A DNA stretch of 64,000 nt from assembly GCF_050436995.1 (NCBI RefSeq), contig NC_134763.1, forward strand, positions 3,286,001 through 3,350,000, given 5' to 3'. The notes below the pieces were generated by a model. The model made no database searches. It had not been told where the DNA came from and was given only the letters and a program-made list of their open reading frames with translations. Below are positions 27,401 through 37,300 of the stretch, one piece after another (position 1 is the stretch's first letter; every line of letters begins with the position of its first letter). A program made the translations under genes and the position numbers. The DNA comes from Anticarsia gemmatalis. Lineage: Eukaryota > Arthropoda > Insecta > Lepidoptera > Erebidae.

Positions 27401-30400
27401 AAGAGCTGTTCCACGGCATCGACATTAGGTACAAGCAGTGCTGGTCTTATCTGCTGTGGCTTGACGAGGCTAACTACGCGGGTGTGCAGGTATACACAAA
27501 TACACAATCAATTATCACTTCTAGTCACTTGCCATGTCTGTCTGTTCGCGATTAACTCGAAATCTAATGAACCGATTTTAATGTGATTTTCTCCAATAGA
27601 GTGATTCACCAGGACGATTAAAGTGTATTATTTATTACTGCGATGTCGAAGTCATACAGGTGTCAAGGTATTGATAGATTTGTCATAAAATAAAAAAACT
27701 GCCATCAACAGATGTAAATTTATAACAAATTTCTATTGTTTTTTAGGGTAAACTGCCAGAAGGTTTGACCGAAGTCGGCTCTTCACAACTACCACCTCCT
27801 AGTGAAGAAAATGGTGGCGATGAAGTAAGTACACATGATCATTTATTAAAACATAATTAAAATAAGGCAGTACTTAATTAAGCTAATTATATTTTTCATT
27901 GTCCACAACCAAAACAGTTTTCACACATTATTATCAAAATCAATATTTTTTTCTTTGTATTACTATCGTTTTAGTTACTTAAGCATTACTAATTCCACAG
28001 GACAATTCTATCACAATGCACTGGAATCTATCTAACTTCTTACCGACGGCTGTACGGGAGCCGTTCGCGGCCGCCGTCGCAGGCTTCCTCAGTGCCGCCT
28101 ACACACAGCCAAAAGAACTGCCGAGTCTCATACAGGGAGAAATCTCACAGAAACTGTTTCAGTAAGTAGAGGATTTTATACTGCTAGTTGTAATACTTTT
28201 TCATAGATAGTACTAAAACTATAATACACAGGTATATATGACAGAGGTTTTCGATCGACTTTAATATCTTTTAGGGTTTCAATCTTACGGGCTACGTATT
28301 GCGACGTCCGTTCGATACTACGATATCTATGGAGTTGTTATAGTGGCCAATCACATGGAAAATACATGATCCATCCACTCTTATAACCTAATAAGGCGGT
28401 AAGACCGACAAGACGCCGAGATCAATGTCTGGTCTCTGCCTACAACGTATGAATTTAGGGCATTATCAGTTTCACATTACAGTGTTTTTGCAATACAATT
28501 CCGCGGAATAATAATGCTTGCAGTAATCAGTTAAAACAAATTTGAAATACTGATATTTTGTTTTCGTTATCTAGAGTGACAGAGAGGATAAACACCCGGT
28601 ACCCGTCGCTACGTCCGTCTGACATCGGTCCTCAGCCGGGGTTGAAGGCGGACGCGTTCGGCGCGGAGATGTCCCCCGCGCTACTATACGTCAACGCTGT
28701 TTGCAGAGTGTTCTCACTAGACCCTGCTTTAGAAGATGACGTAAGCAATTATAATTAGTATTTTGAAATTTAAGTAATACACACATAGAGCAGGTTTCTG
28801 CTCTATGTAATGAAGCCATACATTTTTGAGTATGGTAAAACCGAGTTTCCTAGTACTGATAATTGTACAGTTTTATCGCATGCCCACATATCCTGTCGGT
28901 TATGCATGCATGGCTAAAACCATCCTGCAAACTTTCACGTGTATGGAATCCTCAAGCTATTGTTGTTACTCAACAAAGTGCATTGAGAGAGGAGCTAGTC
29001 ACATTTAATTTATTTTGATTGATTTGACACAAATAACATCGTGACATAAAACACAATGGATTTTAGATTGTGTTCTTATTTAAGATGTACTGTAGATTGG
29101 TTTATAAACAGTTATTTGTGTGACTAATTGATATGAGTCGTATGTCGTATAAGTTTATGTTAATGGTGTACCACATGGCAGGTGACCCTCCTCCGGCGCA
29201 ACTTGCTCCGTCTGATCGGCGTGGGCGAGTTCAGCGCGGCGGCGGAGTGGCGGGACGCGTGCAACACGTGCACGCTCACGGAGGTCATCTGCAAGGTGTG
29301 CAACCACTGCCGCGACCTCGACCTGTGCCGGGACACGCATCGAGGAACACATCATGACGAGTAAGAACAAATTATACTTTTTTTTAACCTGTTACTGCCC
29401 CATTGCAGGGCAAGGGTCTCCTGCCAAACGAGGGGGAGAGGCTAGGTCTCGAGTCCACCACGCTGGCCAAGTGTCGGTTGGGGACTTTGCATGCCCTCAA
29501 TAAATGTATTAAACATGTGTCTTTGTATATTATCATATTATAGACCATAATAATATACAACGATAAGTCATAGAACACCAATTGCTTTTTTGAGGAAGTT
29601 TGCTTGCTGTTCTCCAAAGATATGTATATAAAAACTTTAAAAGCATTAGAAACTATCTAACTGAACTTACTGCCCGGTACTCCCTGTTTTCTGGTTTATT
29701 CGTTTTTTTTTATTGTTCTTCGTTCTTTGGTTCTATGGGAAAAAGGCGTGACTTTATGAATATAATGAACACCCAACACAGAGCTGATGGTAAAAAAATT
29801 AGGAACATTCCTAAAAATATGAAATATTTTTGTCAACAGACCGGTATGCTTATGTCCTACATGTGGCACTCCTTACGAGAACCAGGAGTTGGAGTGGCGA
29901 CTAGTCGAGATCATGAACAGACGCACCATGGCGTTCATGCTGCAGGATCTTATCTGTACCAGGTGTCATGAGGTATGTCATATTGTCACTTAGTCTAATG
30001 AAAGAATTGTCTTACTGTTGTTTTTTTTGACCTGTAACTGATTCACTGCTGGGCAGGAGTCTCGTCCCGAAGAAGGGAGGGCCTTGAGTCCACCACACTG
30101 GACAAGCCTAGGTTGGGGGACTTACATATCCTCAGGAAATGTATTAAATATTTTTTTCGACATGCAAGACTTTATCACGATTACATCATACAAAATATTA
30201 TGAAGCTATACAAATTGTTTTAAAAGGCTTCTTGCTCTAATATAATTAGTTAACCTGTTAATGAGTAGTAATCCAATATTTACTTATAATCTTGTTTGTT
30301 TTCACAGGTAAAACGCGATAACATGACTATGGTATGCGAGTGTGCTGGCGCCTTCGCTCTCATGGTACCTACAAAGGAGGTTCGAGCACAGCTGACAACC

Positions 30401-30475
30401 TTCAAGACCATAGCAGAATACTATAAAATGCCCTTACTTCTAGAACTCATAGGATTCCATCTCGGCAATATGTGA
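9469..30475 (+). CDS. POLE: DNA polymerase epsilon catalytic subunit A
   Basis: This is the leading-strand replicative polymerase with 3'-5' proofreading. 41 exons keep frame and give 2231 aa: 9469-9551, 9625-9748, 10045-10263, 10517-10746, 11296-11616, 11798-11898, 12280-12421, 12807-12939, 13161-13274, 13569-13743, 14193-14460, 14773-14882, 15251-15369, 15653-15792, 16044-16226, 16693-16811, 17129-17247, 17511-17712, 18118-18439, 18824-19055, 19488-19673, 19993-20154, 20460-20547, 20643-20761, 21874-22106, 22821-22946, 23017-23110, 23302-23483, 23911-24107, 24497-24647, 24926-25081, 25526-25731, 26018-26162, 26555-26739, 27365-27489, 27747-27824, 28001-28161, 28575-28740, 29182-29360, 29840-29972, 30308-30475. 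Exo I FDIETTKLP (D about 271, E about 273), Exo II YNGDFFDWP and Exo III SVSDAVATYYLY are intact, as are polymerase motifs LDVGAMYPNII, NSFYGYV and LDTDGIW. The C-terminal CysA (CKVCNHC, CLCPTC) and CysB (CTRC, CECAG) motifs are present. Confidence 0.97.
12010..12115. repeat. Interspersed repeat fragment in a POLE intron
   Basis: The stretch has the 'tcccactgctgagcaaatat' opening followed by 'cttccagaccctcagttgat' and 'aacgcgtccaagccgtg', typical of a common lepidopteran repeat. It is related at its start to the SINE-like copies at 22312, 29386 and 30030. Assignment is from memory only. Confidence 0.4.
13757..13977 (-). repeat. tRNA-headed SINE, family 1
   Basis: This shares blocks with 6172-6412 and also has the 'cctgttatacccgaatgtga' end seen at 42178. 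On the minus strand a B-box-like 'ctcgattcctgggtcgggca' lies near 13950. It sits in the POLE intron between exons 10 and 11. Confidence 0.6.
14481..14500. repeat. (CT)10 microsatellite
   Basis: Ten perfect CT units lie 20 bp past the donor of POLE exon 11. Confidence 0.95.
16536..16552. repeat. (ATC)n microsatellite
   Basis: A short run of ATC trinucleotides in the POLE intron between exons 15 and 16. Confidence 0.9.
17325..17435 (+). repeat. LINE 3'-tail-like fragment
   Basis: The phrases 'ttcccgcggacaaaatagaa', 'aggaacggtgcgtattccaa' and 'tttcatcaaaattcgttaag' resemble the 3' ends of lepidopteran non-LTR retrotransposons. No reverse transcriptase coding is present. Confidence 0.45.
17768..17865 (+). 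repeat. tRNA-like SINE fragment
   Basis: The fragment has an A-box-like 'tggtgcgatcggtagtgcat' and a weak B-box-like 'ggtggaatcccgagtc', then decays into unique sequence. It lies in the POLE intron after exon 18. Confidence 0.45.
19690..19920 (+). repeat. tRNA-headed SINE, family 2
   Basis: An A-box-like 'ttgacgcagtggtcatagcg' and a B-box-like 'gtgtggttcaaatcc' are followed by 'tgtgtgatgagcatgagtat', 'ttctgagtctgg' and 'tggttaccataatac'. It is the same family as 8850-9075 in the opposite orientation. It sits 17 bp past the donor of POLE exon 21. Confidence 0.7.
21223..21761. mobile_element. MITE, 539 bp, 18-bp terminal inverted repeats
   Basis: The ends read AAGTAAGGCCAACCAGAC on the left and its reverse complement on the right, at 21744-21761. 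Both sides are flanked by TA (21221-21222 and 21762-21763), as expected for a TA-target element of Tc1/mariner type. The interior has no coding potential. It does have an internal duplication of a 'aaaaagcctaac...ccggac' block near 21345-21440. It occupies half of POLE intron 24. Confidence 0.75.
22312..22617 (-). repeat. tRNA-headed SINE, family 3, fullest copy
   Basis: On the minus strand the head near 22615 reads 'gttagccgagtggtttaagg' (A box, Ser/Leu-tRNA-like), followed by 'ggttcgaacccgaggcaac' (B box). The body contains 'gcatgcaaggtttcctcacg' and 'gagtccaccacgctggccaa' when read on the plus strand. Partial copies of the body lie at 23698, 24195, 29386 and 30030. Confidence 0.7.
23698..23880 (-). 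repeat. SINE family 3, headless copy
   Basis: It shares 'gtgttaggccttgagtt', 'gggacttcgcatgccctcaa' and 'ttaccgttagaacaagt' with 22312-22617 but lacks the tRNA-like head. It lies in the intron between POLE exons 28 and 29. Confidence 0.65.
24195..24310 (-). repeat. SINE family 3, decayed fragment
   Basis: Weak matches include 'gctgtgcaagtgtctcctcg', 'ctaccatgctgtca' and 'gggacttcgcattatttcc'. This is the most diverged copy of the family in the window. Confidence 0.5.
26800..27045 (+). repeat. RTE-type LINE 3' tail
   Basis: The stretch opens with 'gactcgcgcaacttcgcttg' and continues with 'aaatgggctatctaacactg' and 'gtagttcctgagattagcgc'. It ends in (AAAC)n-like repeats and 'ataatattagtatagat'. 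This arrangement is typical of a widespread lepidopteran RTE-like tail. It lies in the intron between POLE exons 34 and 35. Confidence 0.65.
27535..27605. repeat. Short LINE-like fragment
   Basis: The phrases 'gtctgttcgcgattaactcg' and 'gaaccgattttaatgtgatt' are typical of lepidopteran non-LTR tails and are related to 1055-1290. Confidence 0.4.
29386..29515 (-). repeat. SINE family 3, partial copy
   Basis: The phrases 'ccccattgcagggcaagggt', 'tcgagtccaccacgctggcc' and 'ttgcatgccctcaataaatg' match the body at 22312-22500. It begins about 25 bp past the donor of POLE exon 39. Confidence 0.65.
30030..30190 (-). repeat. SINE family 3, partial copy
   Basis: It contains 'cactgctgggcaggagtctc', 'ccttgagtccaccacactgg' and 'gcaagactttatcacgatta'. 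It lies in the last POLE intron. Confidence 0.6.
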
Positions 30476-30794
30476 TATATAAATGTATTAATAATGTTAA
30501 GTGTAATTAAACTATATTTTGTAAAGATGCCTTTATTTTGTTACCTTGTTAAATCTTGTAGCTGATAGATCGAAATTATTACAACTTCTATGATCCACAA
30601 ACTTACCTAATGAGATTTTCTAATTAGAGATAGCTGCAGTGTGATTAATTCATAAATTAACTGGAGATTCTTCAATAAATGAATAAATATATTAATAAAA
30701 CATAGAGTGAAAGTTATCAATATTATGTATATTACTATTAGGAAATTATTCACAAATTAATTATAATAAAACAAAAAGAAAACCATAAATGAAA
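30476..30794. other. Tail-to-tail gap between POLE and SEC13
   Basis: The 319 bp hold both 3' UTRs. A POLE poly(A) signal candidate is ATTAAA at 30506-30511, with AATAAA further on at about 30676. For SEC13 a minus-strand AATAAA lies at 30532-30537. If these are used, the two transcripts overlap or nearly overlap. Confidence 0.5.
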
Positions 30795-32027
30795 TCAAAG
30801 TGTGCTTCTTTCATCATTTGGAGTTTGTCCCAAGCCTTTGGCAACTTCACTGATGCATAGCCATTGTCCATCGGTCCCTTCACGCCAGAGACTCACTTTA
30901 TTGTCTCCTCCTGACACTGCAAGGATGTTACCAGTGAGAGACCAGCTCACACTCCAGACTACATCATCAAAAGTATTCAGTATGGTAGGTGTCCAGGACA
31001 CATTGTCATCACTGGTCCAGATAACGACTCTCTTGTCCTGGGAACAGCTGGCAATCATGGAGCGTTGAAGACCAAGAGATGGAGCCCAAGCAACATCACG
31101 CACCCAATCCATATGCATCTCAAGCCTGTTTTCTTCAACCCATGAATCACCTTGTTCTCTCCAAATCTGCAAATAAAATAACAAACTGTTTACATATCAT
31201 AAATTAAACACAAATTCAATGACTTTCATAAGTTATTGTGTCTAGGATTAGTAGGATTATGAATATATTAACCTAAAATTCAGTTAAAATTATATAAGTA
31301 TGCAACATAAAGAAGAGCTCCTTACTACTATTACCTTATTACTTATTCACCACAACATAAATATGATGATGTAAATGTTTGTAATTGAAGTAGTATCAAT
31401 TTATGAAAATTTATCAGACAAGTTCAAAATGATTGCCTAATGTCATAAAATGCTTACTTTAATCAAGTTATCACATCCTCCGGTAACTATCCTCTTTGGT
31501 GCCTCCTTGTTGCTCAGCGGGTCGAGGTTCAGGTCGGCGGATATCGCCGGGCACCAACTGACTGAGTTTACGCCAATAGCATGCGCACCCGGGATCTTCT
31601 TAACATCCCAGTTTCCTCCATCCTGTGAGTACGTTATGATAGACACAGAGCCGTCAGAGCTGCAGCAAGCTAAGATGAGCCCGTATTCGGCGGGTGCCCA
31701 GGCTATAGAGTTTACAGAACTTTCATGGCCAGTGTATTCATATAGTTTTGTCCACTCGCCGGCTTCCTTCCATATAATAACTTTTCTGTCGTAAGAGCAT
31801 GACGCCAACAGATTTCCGTACTTCGGGTGAGCCCACGCTACTTGCCACACCGGACCAAAGTGGCCTTTCAGATCAGCAGCAAGAGTTTGTGTACCGCTCT
31901 TGATGTCATAGATCTTCACTGAATTGTCGGATGAGCACGTTGCCAATCGAAGTCCGTAATAATCTAGTTCTGCATCATGTATCATATCCTCGTGACCCGT
32001 GTCGATTGTGTTTAGTACAGTAATCAT
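30795..32027 (-). CDS. SEC13: SEC13 homologue, WD40 protein of COPII coat and nuclear pore
   Basis: SEC13 pairs with SEC31 in the outer COPII coat and with the Nup107 complex in the nuclear pore. Family members also act in the GATOR2 complex. Two exons (32027-31458 and 31166-30795) give 313 residues; the human protein has about 322. The N-terminus MITVLNTIDTGHEDMIHDAE and the repeats WQVAWAHPKYGNLLASCSYD, VNSIAWAPAEYGLILACCSS and DVVWSVSWSLTGNILAVSGG show the WD40 propeller with its SEC13-specific spacing. ATG 32027 is preferred over an in-frame Met at 32045 because it matches the family start. It is head-to-head with the C3orf33 homologue and tail-to-tail with POLE. Confidence 0.96.
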
Positions 32028-32457
32028 TTTGAAAATATTTATCAAAAAACACCAAAATGAACTAATAACCGCGAGTACTTCAGCCAGCTGTCAAACGGTT
32101 GACGTGGAATACAATCGATGTTGCTATATTAAGTCTGTGTGAAATGTGTACAATCATCATTTATTTTATTATAACTTTGTTAATTAATCTATTAATGATT
32201 CTGGTGATATTTTAACTGCGCACATAGTTACTAAAATGTAATAAGATATAACTAGAAGACAATATAGACATTACATTTAACAATCTATGGCCTGTGAATC
32301 CGAGCAAATAAAAAGTTGTGAACTTTACTAGCCTTGCAACATCACTAAGAAAATGTCAAAAATTGTGAAAGAAAGCAAATTCCTTAACTCAAATCTGAAA
32401 ATATTGATGAGCTAATATAACGAAAATTATGAAAGACTTTTAATAATAAATAAAAAA
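32028..32457. promoter_or_regulatory. Bidirectional promoter region, SEC13 / C3orf33 homologue
   Basis: The two ATGs are 430 bp apart and face away from each other, so both promoters must share this gap. No TATA box is evident in either direction near a plausible start. Confidence 0.55.
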
Positions 32458-33735
32458 ATGGCACTAAAAGAAGAAGGCGGATTTTTTTACAATGTTCAAA
32501 ATCTATTACAACAAGACTATCGCGGAGTTAATGTAAGTGCAGTGACCTAAAAGATTTATCAATGGTTAGCCGATGATTATCACCTGACAATTATTTACAG
32601 ATAGCGGTATATGCTCTGGCGACCGCAGGCTTAGCGGTATCAATACATAAGATCCGTCCGGTAGGTGACACTTGATCTTGTGTTTAATAATACTGGCATT
32701 ATGTAATAACATCTGTATAAATGAATCTGTTAACTAGGTTAGCAAGTTCTCTAAAGCAAGTAAAGTTCCTGATCACTTCATAAAGCAGCATGAGCCATTA
32801 CGTGGGACGTATGCAGGTGTACAACATTCACCAGTGCGTGTTCTGGTGAACCATAAAGCACCAATACACTTACCACTATGGCATACAAGTAAACCACCTC
32901 TTTCAGTCAAGGTTAGTTATGTGTTTACGTTAGATATCTTGATTTAGCCTAATTGGGTCTCTGCCAAGATTAACAAATCATCTGTTACAGCTATGGGGTG
33001 TTGACATTGTCAGTGGGAATGCTGTTAACTGGCTGGAGTGTGTGGCGAGAGGTCACCAAGTGACGCTCAAACCTATTGGGAGAGATAAAGAGGATCTTGT
33101 GTCTGCTGTCTCATTGCACTTACCACAATCTAAGGTACCTATGTCTTACTGTTTATTTATCCTGTTTGACAACTATGAGTTGATTGATTACTAATGATAA
33201 CTTACCCTTGTATTGCCGTACTATGCACATCAAGTTTGTATACATACCATGTTTGCTTTACAGCATAATAAACACAATAATTAAACTCCAATCATTTTTG
33301 TATGTCAAATGCTATCACCAGATTTTGTTTTACGTAATATTGTTATGACAATAAATTATCTTAATATTCCAGGCAAAATCTGTGGAGACCCTAGACATTG
33401 GACAAAAGCTTATAGAACTTGGATTTGCTAAAGCTTCAGTGCCCAAAGATATTAAGAAAAATACAATTGAGTCACAACTAGCCCCAGCCTTGCTGTCAGC
33501 AGAAGCACATGCTAAGAACTATCGTAATGGCATTTGGTCAGACAGCCTCCCACCATTACCGTTATATGTAGTATACTGGAGGAAAGGATCACAGTGGACC
33601 GCAGACATCACAGTTCTCACATTAAAGACACTGGTCCATCTTTTAATTCTAGCATCAAAAGGTGCCTTAATAGGTGTGAAGAACCTGGCCCTGTGGCCCT
33701 TCAGAGCATCCCGCAAACAAGTACAAGCAACATGA
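32458..33735 (+). CDS. C3orf33 homologue (SNase-like fold, N-terminal membrane segment)
   Basis: Five exons, all in phase 0 (32458-32532, 32601-32660, 32738-32911, 32991-33134, 33373-33735), give 271 residues. An N-terminal hydrophobic stretch (VAVYALATAGLAVSI-like, residues about 27-42) could cross a membrane. After it come blocks of the C3orf33/AC3-33 family: VQHSPVRVLVNHKAPIHLPL, then LIELGFAKASVPK and ESQLAPALLSAEAHAKNYRN near the end of the nuclease-like fold. The last two resemble the end of staphylococcal-nuclease domains. A second hydrophobic stretch lies near residues 235-255. I see no clear catalytic Arg/Glu set. The human protein has been linked to ERK/AP-1 signalling, but its molecular role is not firmly known. 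I name the family from recognition, not a search. Confidence 0.85.
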
Positions 33736-34344
33736 AAGCATTTATTAATAGTTGTTGTTACTTAAATTCTAGTTTATAGTACCAAATGTGTTACAAGTGA
33801 TGTAATTTTTTGGGTACACTGAAGCTAGAGGTTTATTCTTCCATTTGTTTAAAAAACACAAAAATACTTCATTTTGTATATAATGTTGGCCAATAAAATG
33901 TTGATACTATTATTAATTTGGGTGGTTTAATTATTACAAAAACTAGTTATGTAAAAAAGCACTTTATTCAAATTAAATATCATATATTACATTAAAATAT
34001 ATATCTTAATTAAAATAGCAAAAGGAAAAGTACAGCTAAACAATCTATTGAATAAACCTTCCAACCATTATTTGTATGATGTAACACCGTAATTTCGCCC
34101 TAATATAAAAATAAATCGTCACTTTAGAAGTAAACAAATGTACAAGATAATTTACGAAAAAATACTGTTTCGTCTCAACCAAACGTCGAAGTAGGTATCA
34201 TAGTCGGATATAAAAATACAAAAAGCAAGTCTGATCCCCCTACGGAGTTGACGCACCAGTTTAAAAAGATCGAAAAATATAGTCGAGGTGGGTGTTATGT
34301 GTGTAATGTCTGTGGAGGCGGCGGGGGCGGGGCGCGGGGCGCCG
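33736..34344. other. Convergent 3' UTRs of the C3orf33 homologue and Rab8
   Basis: A plus-strand AATAAA at 33892-33897 suits the C3orf33 homologue. A minus-strand AATAAA at 33963-33968 suits Rab8. The two signals are about 70 bp apart, so the transcripts end back to back and the Rab8 3' UTR fills most of the rest. Confidence 0.6.
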
Positions 34345-37300
34345 TCAGAGCAAGCTGCAGCGCGACAGCCACGACGGCGGCTTGCGCTGCTGCTCGTTGG
34401 CGCGCAGCTGGTGCCCGCCGCCCGTCCGCGCGCCGCCGGGGTTACTCGCCTCCTGCACACGCACCATGACACATTAGGATTCATTTAAGTCTTACGAAAT
34501 AACGATGTAAAGCATACTAGTGAGGAAAACAATCATCTATTAATGTTATTAACTCCAGTTACTTCCTAACATAAATAAATAAATTAAAAATAATATTCTA
34601 TTCATCTAAGAATAAATACAACTATTGATAATATTATCAGTTCAGTTATGGTTCATTCTATGTCTGCAAAATCTACGAGTGATGCACTTAAAAATGATAA
34701 GAGTTGACTTGTTACGTGAAAAATACCGTAACGACGATAAGTAACAATGCTTATCTGATAAAGCTTTCAAAGAAGTATATGAATAATCTACATTTTCTAC
34801 GTGAATGTTATCGATGATGGCGCACTATCGACATCTAGGCGGCTTGTTCAACACTGCTAGTTAAGTGATACAAGTAATTAATCAGAAGATATGGTATAGT
34901 TAACAAAACGTTCAAGAAAAAGATCAACTCTGCATGTTTTTTAGGCTTTAATTAAGACTCATTAACACTTTCATTTCGAACCATAGTATTAATGCAAGAC
35001 AAGGCAACTATCATCACAGAAGGAGAAGATTATTAAGTAAGGTGTATTAGCACCTACATACTATTTTGGCTCCATAACTCTTGGCTTTGATCGAAAGGAT
35101 ACCTTTCCCTAACACCAGTTTCAACTGCCTGTTTACTATGCTCAGTGTGTAGAAAGCAGCACATTTTGTATTTTGTTAGAAGTAGCATAACATGCTTGTT
35201 TTTCAGAAAGCTCTTAAAGACATGAGGGTGAGGATGAAAGCATTCCTCCAGAGCCTCACAATAGCCTACGCATTAGGAAGTCCATCCGCAACGTCAGATA
35301 CACAAAACTGCTATCTCTGTGCGAGTTATCGAAGCAATGATGAAATAAAACATTTAAGATACCGTAAAACATAATACTAAATGGAATTACTACACGTATT
35401 AATAACTAATCTAAAGATAACTACAGCAATGCGAAGTTTCCTGCTTCGTAATATAAATTAACTAACCTCATATATCCTCTGACAGCGTTTATTTACCTGA
35501 AATATTCCTAACAAAATACACTATCGAATTGATTCGGGAATCGAACCCGAAACTTTTAGACTTTTCGGTTTTGACCAATAGAAAATGAGGCACTATGGAA
35601 ATACTTCTAAAATTATTAAGTAATTCATCATTTAAATTCAGTCATATTTCATGTATATGTTTGAAATTCTAGTTTACTATATCAATCATGAACGTCGTAA
35701 GTAACAAAATAAACAAGTTATTTTTAAACTAGCAAACCTAACAACAGATATTTATGTACTCATTTATATAATTTCAGCATTAGTCGTAATGTGAATAGGT
35801 AAGCTATTAGAACATCTATACAAAAAAGGCAAATGCATGCAATGCACCTACATATTTATGTACGAATAAATCTCCACACGAAAACGTGCCACTAATTAGT
35901 AATACACGGCAATTATTGCTATTTTTTGTACTTGAAACTAAACAAGCAAACAAAAAGACAACGGTAAAAACAAAATACACTCGTAACATTACCTTCTGTA
36001 TTCGCATAGAATGTCATGGAACAAAAGAAGACATTTTAGAAACGTAATATTGGGAAATGTTTGATAGTACCTAAATGTAGTGGAAAGCTTATAATTGATG
36101 AACGTGACTTAACTTAAGATGAACGTATGTAACGTAACCTTGCACTAAAATATGTAAAGGCTAAGATTTTTTCCCAACATGCCTACCCGTGGCCTATTAC
36201 CCCGTGGTCTACAAAGATGCCTCTCACTATCGCTGTACGCGTATTTTTTTATTAGCGCTATAAAAATACCCCAGTTTACCACATATTTTGACGTGGCGGT
36301 CATATTGTGTCCATTGCAGTTTCTATTACGATAATTTATTAAGTAGGTGGTGGGACGAGATCACAAATAGTCCCGTTTATGAATAAGACCTTGATACAAT
36401 TGTTACATGCACAACAATGTAAATAACATATAATTGGTGAAAGTCCATGAACAATGGACCTATAGAATTGTTTTTAAACCTATGATTATAGAAAGCTTCT
36501 GAATCAAATTGGGTCAAGATTGTAAAGAACAAAAGCATTTTGAAATCTCTATAAAATTAAAATAAGCATTTGAAGTAGCCCTTAAGCTTTATCAACTAAG
36601 CAAAACAGTATGTAGTTTCTTAGAGGCTAAAGAATTACCAACAAGTTATGTAGGTATGTTTAGTACAAGAATAGATAGATGTGACATTGATGGACATGGC
36701 ACATAAACAATCACAGCTTGTGTTATGGCAATATTCCCAGCTGATAAGAAAATTCCATGTGATGTCATCATTTCCTTCATGTTATGAAATAGGTTTTGTT
36801 ATTTATATTTAACCGGAATAATTATCCTTGTGCGTAGTATTTATTTCCTACATCGAGGACACGCAAGACGACTGTCGTTAAAATATTTGAAGTGAGTTTG
36901 TCTCGCGAACTATCTATTTATTGGCACACACTCAACTTCAGCACGCATAAATCATTGATGTACCTACATGCTTGAAGAGTGGTCATACTCTTTTAAATTG
37001 ACGGCATTTAGATGATTCGCAAATTCTACAATTATTAAATATGTGTACAGCGACATATTTAGGTATATTAGTTTATGCATTGAACTGACTTCAGTACGAA
37101 TATACAACAAGGAGGGAGCACATAGAACTATTGCGATATTGTTTACTACAAAGTTTGACCATGTATCTGTGATCATCAATCCCATTATTTCGAATTTGTG
37201 GAAATATTGGTGTTAATGTTTATGAACTACTTTCTTTTAGCATGATAAATGTGTTTCTTACCTGTTTCTTTTCCATTTTAGCCTTGATATCCCTTGCTAG

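Noticed and set aside
29600..29971. 123-codon frame at the end of POLE
   Set aside because: It overlaps exon 40 in another frame; the true frame supplies the CysA/CysB cysteines.
32028..32045. Upstream in-frame Met for SEC13 at 32045
   Set aside because: The extra six residues have no counterpart in the family, which starts with the second Met.
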